Assembly: GCA_029052615.1 (NCBI GenBank)
Contig: JAIDIR010000037.1
Location: 1-6,011 of the forward strand
Direction: 5' to 3'
DNA from: Clostridia bacterium
GTDB lineage: Bacteria > Bacillota > Clostridia > Christensenellales > Borkfalkiaceae
Length of the DNA stretch: 6,011 nt
Within the stretch, counting starts at the first letter, position 1. Every line of letters starts with the position of its first letter. Both the position numbers and the translations under genes were made by a program. The notes below the pieces were generated by a model, which saw only the letters and a list, made by a program, of their open reading frames with translations, ran no database searches and was not told the origin of the DNA. Shown here piece by piece: positions 5,073 to 6,011 of this stretch.

Positions 5073-6011
5073 TTATAAGAGCATGAAGCAGACGACCACC
5101 GACACCGATGCGAACAGCATACTATCGAACCTGTCCAGAACGCCGCCGTGCCCGGGCAGAATGTTGCCCATGTCCTTTATGCCGCATCTGCGCTTAATAG
5201 CGCTTTCGAACAAATCGCCGAGCTGCGCGAAAATTGCCGTGGGCAGAGCGAACAGAATGAGCACTACCACCTTGGGAACGGGACCCGCATACGCAAATTC
5301 AAGCGCGCCCGAATATTCGCAGATTACCCACACGAGCACCGCCGACACTATGCCGCCCAGTATGCCGCCCACCGCGCCTATTATAGTCTTGTTGGGGCTT
5401 GTATGGGGCGCGAGCTTGTAGGGAAGTAACTTGCCGAACAGCTTGCCGAACAGGAACGCACCGGTATCCACGAAGGGCACAAGCATAAAGAGCATTAAAA
5501 CGGCGACCTCGGAATTAACCATAAGGTGGTTAATGTTGGGTCCCACGCTTGCCAGCGCACCGCAGTACAGCAGGCACAGTTCGGCATACGCCGTGCTTTT
5601 AAGGTCGCTCCTTTCGTGGTCGAAAACGGTCAGCGACGCGACGACCATTGCGCCTATACTGCCAATCGCCAGCAGAATTACCAGCGAATCGGCGCCGGGC
5701 AAATCGGTTTTGCCGATAAGAATGGAAACTATTTTACCGATTACGAACGCGGGTATAAGCAGTGCGCAGGTAACTATTGCCACCCACCTCTGCGCCTTGG
5801 ATATACCGCCCGTCGCGGGTACGGACGGCTGCTCGCCCTCCGCCGCCTTTTTGTGTTCGCCGAGCGCGCGCGTAAATTCGTACGCGCCAATCGCCGAAAT
5901 AGCCCAGAAAAGTATATCCACGCCTATCGCGCCGTAATCTATGCCGTTTGACGAAACGGGTATGAGCAATTTCATAACCAGCAGCCCGACCATGACTATG
6001 ACGTAGCATAC
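5073..6011 (-). CDS. cdsA: Phosphatidate cytidylyltransferase (CDP-diglyceride synthase), 5' end outside window
   Basis: Integral membrane enzyme that makes CDP-diacylglycerol from phosphatidic acid and CTP, the branch-point precursor of bacterial phospholipids. The C-terminal CdsA signature is complete at 5121-5204: SAIKRRCGIKD, then LPGHGGVLDRFDS, with the Lys-Asp and Asp-Arg-x-Asp residues in place. Upstream are a FVDTGAFLFGKLFGK segment, an APHTSPNKTIIGAVGG segment typical of the family, and several hydrophobic helices. The first visible Met (5993) has no Shine-Dalgarno site, and the frame stays open to the window edge with six more codons (VCYVIV) continuing the first membrane helix, so the true start is probably just outside. 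A cytoplasmic loop after the YEFTRAL helix is rich in Glu, Lys and Ala. As first gene of the cluster here, it probably follows an undecaprenyl pyrophosphate synthase gene upstream, by analogy with other Firmicutes. Confidence 0.95.
   Translation of the reverse strand, partial: VCYVIVMVGLLVMKLLIPVSSNGIDYGAIGVDILFWAISAIGAYEFTRALGEHKKAAEGEQPSVPATGGISKAQRWVAIVTCALLIPAFVIGKIVSILIGKTDLPGADSLVILLAIGSIGAMVVASLTVFDHERSDLKSTAYAELCLLYCGALASVGPNINHLMVNSEVAVLMLFMLVPFVDTGAFLFGKLFGKLLPYKLAPHTSPNKTIIGAVGGILGGIVSAVLVWVICEYSGALEFAYAGPVPKVVVLILFALPTAIFAQLGDLFESAIKRRCGIKDMGNILPGHGGVLDRFDSMLFASVSVVVCFMLL

Noticed and set aside
5073..5993. Complete cdsA starting at the first visible Met (5993)
   Set aside because: No Shine-Dalgarno site precedes it, the frame continues open to the window edge with hydrophobic residues, and the family N-terminus is expected to be longer; treated as 5'-partial.

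Overview
The window looks like chromosomal DNA from a Firmicute, most probably an uncultured gut-type Clostridia lineage. This is inferred from AGGAG-type ribosome binding sites, TTGACA/TATAAT-like promoters, a TPP-riboswitch-controlled ThiT thiamin importer and the classical cdsA-dxr-rseP gene order. No taxonomic marker is present, so the lineage remains a guess. The coding regions use the standard code with moderate GC, whereas the first ~440 bases are visibly more AT-rich. I see no mobile element, CRISPR array, tRNA or rRNA.

Region by region: (1) Bases 1-471 hold no convincing protein gene. They look like a free-standing, ornately structured RNA of about 440 nt read on the + strand, from an extended -10 element at the window edge to a strong intrinsic terminator at 439-471. 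It contains several perfect helices, a probable pseudoknot, competing helices and two Shine-Dalgarno-led mini-ORFs. I cannot place it in a known RNA family, and it is the best candidate here for something undescribed. (2) Bases 515-1105 (- strand) encode a YfbR-type HD-domain 5'-deoxynucleotidase with a HE variant of the HD pair. (3) Bases 1126-1183 carry two divergent sigma-A-type promoters whose -35 hexamers directly abut. (4) A TPP riboswitch and terminator-type expression platform (about 1201-1345) lead into thiT (1366-2655), the thiamin-binding S-component of an ECF transporter with a long extra N-terminal membrane domain and a charged C-terminal tail. (5) A GC-rich bidirectional terminator (2671-2698) separates thiT from the convergent - strand cluster. 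(6) That cluster, in transcription order, is cdsA (cut by the window end), dxr and rseP.

How they work together: cdsA makes CDP-diacylglycerol for phospholipid synthesis, dxr commits carbon to MEP-pathway isoprenoids and rseP is the intramembrane site-2 protease commonly found beside them, so this is a conserved envelope/lipid cluster. dxr and rseP overlap by one base and are surely co-transcribed. Between cdsA and dxr lie a terminator-like hairpin and a possible leaderless promoter, so dxr-rseP may be partly uncoupled from cdsA. thiT is probably shut off by TPP. In the riboswitch the 5' strand of P2 can pair either within the aptamer or with the 5' half of the terminator, which gives a simple off-switch model.
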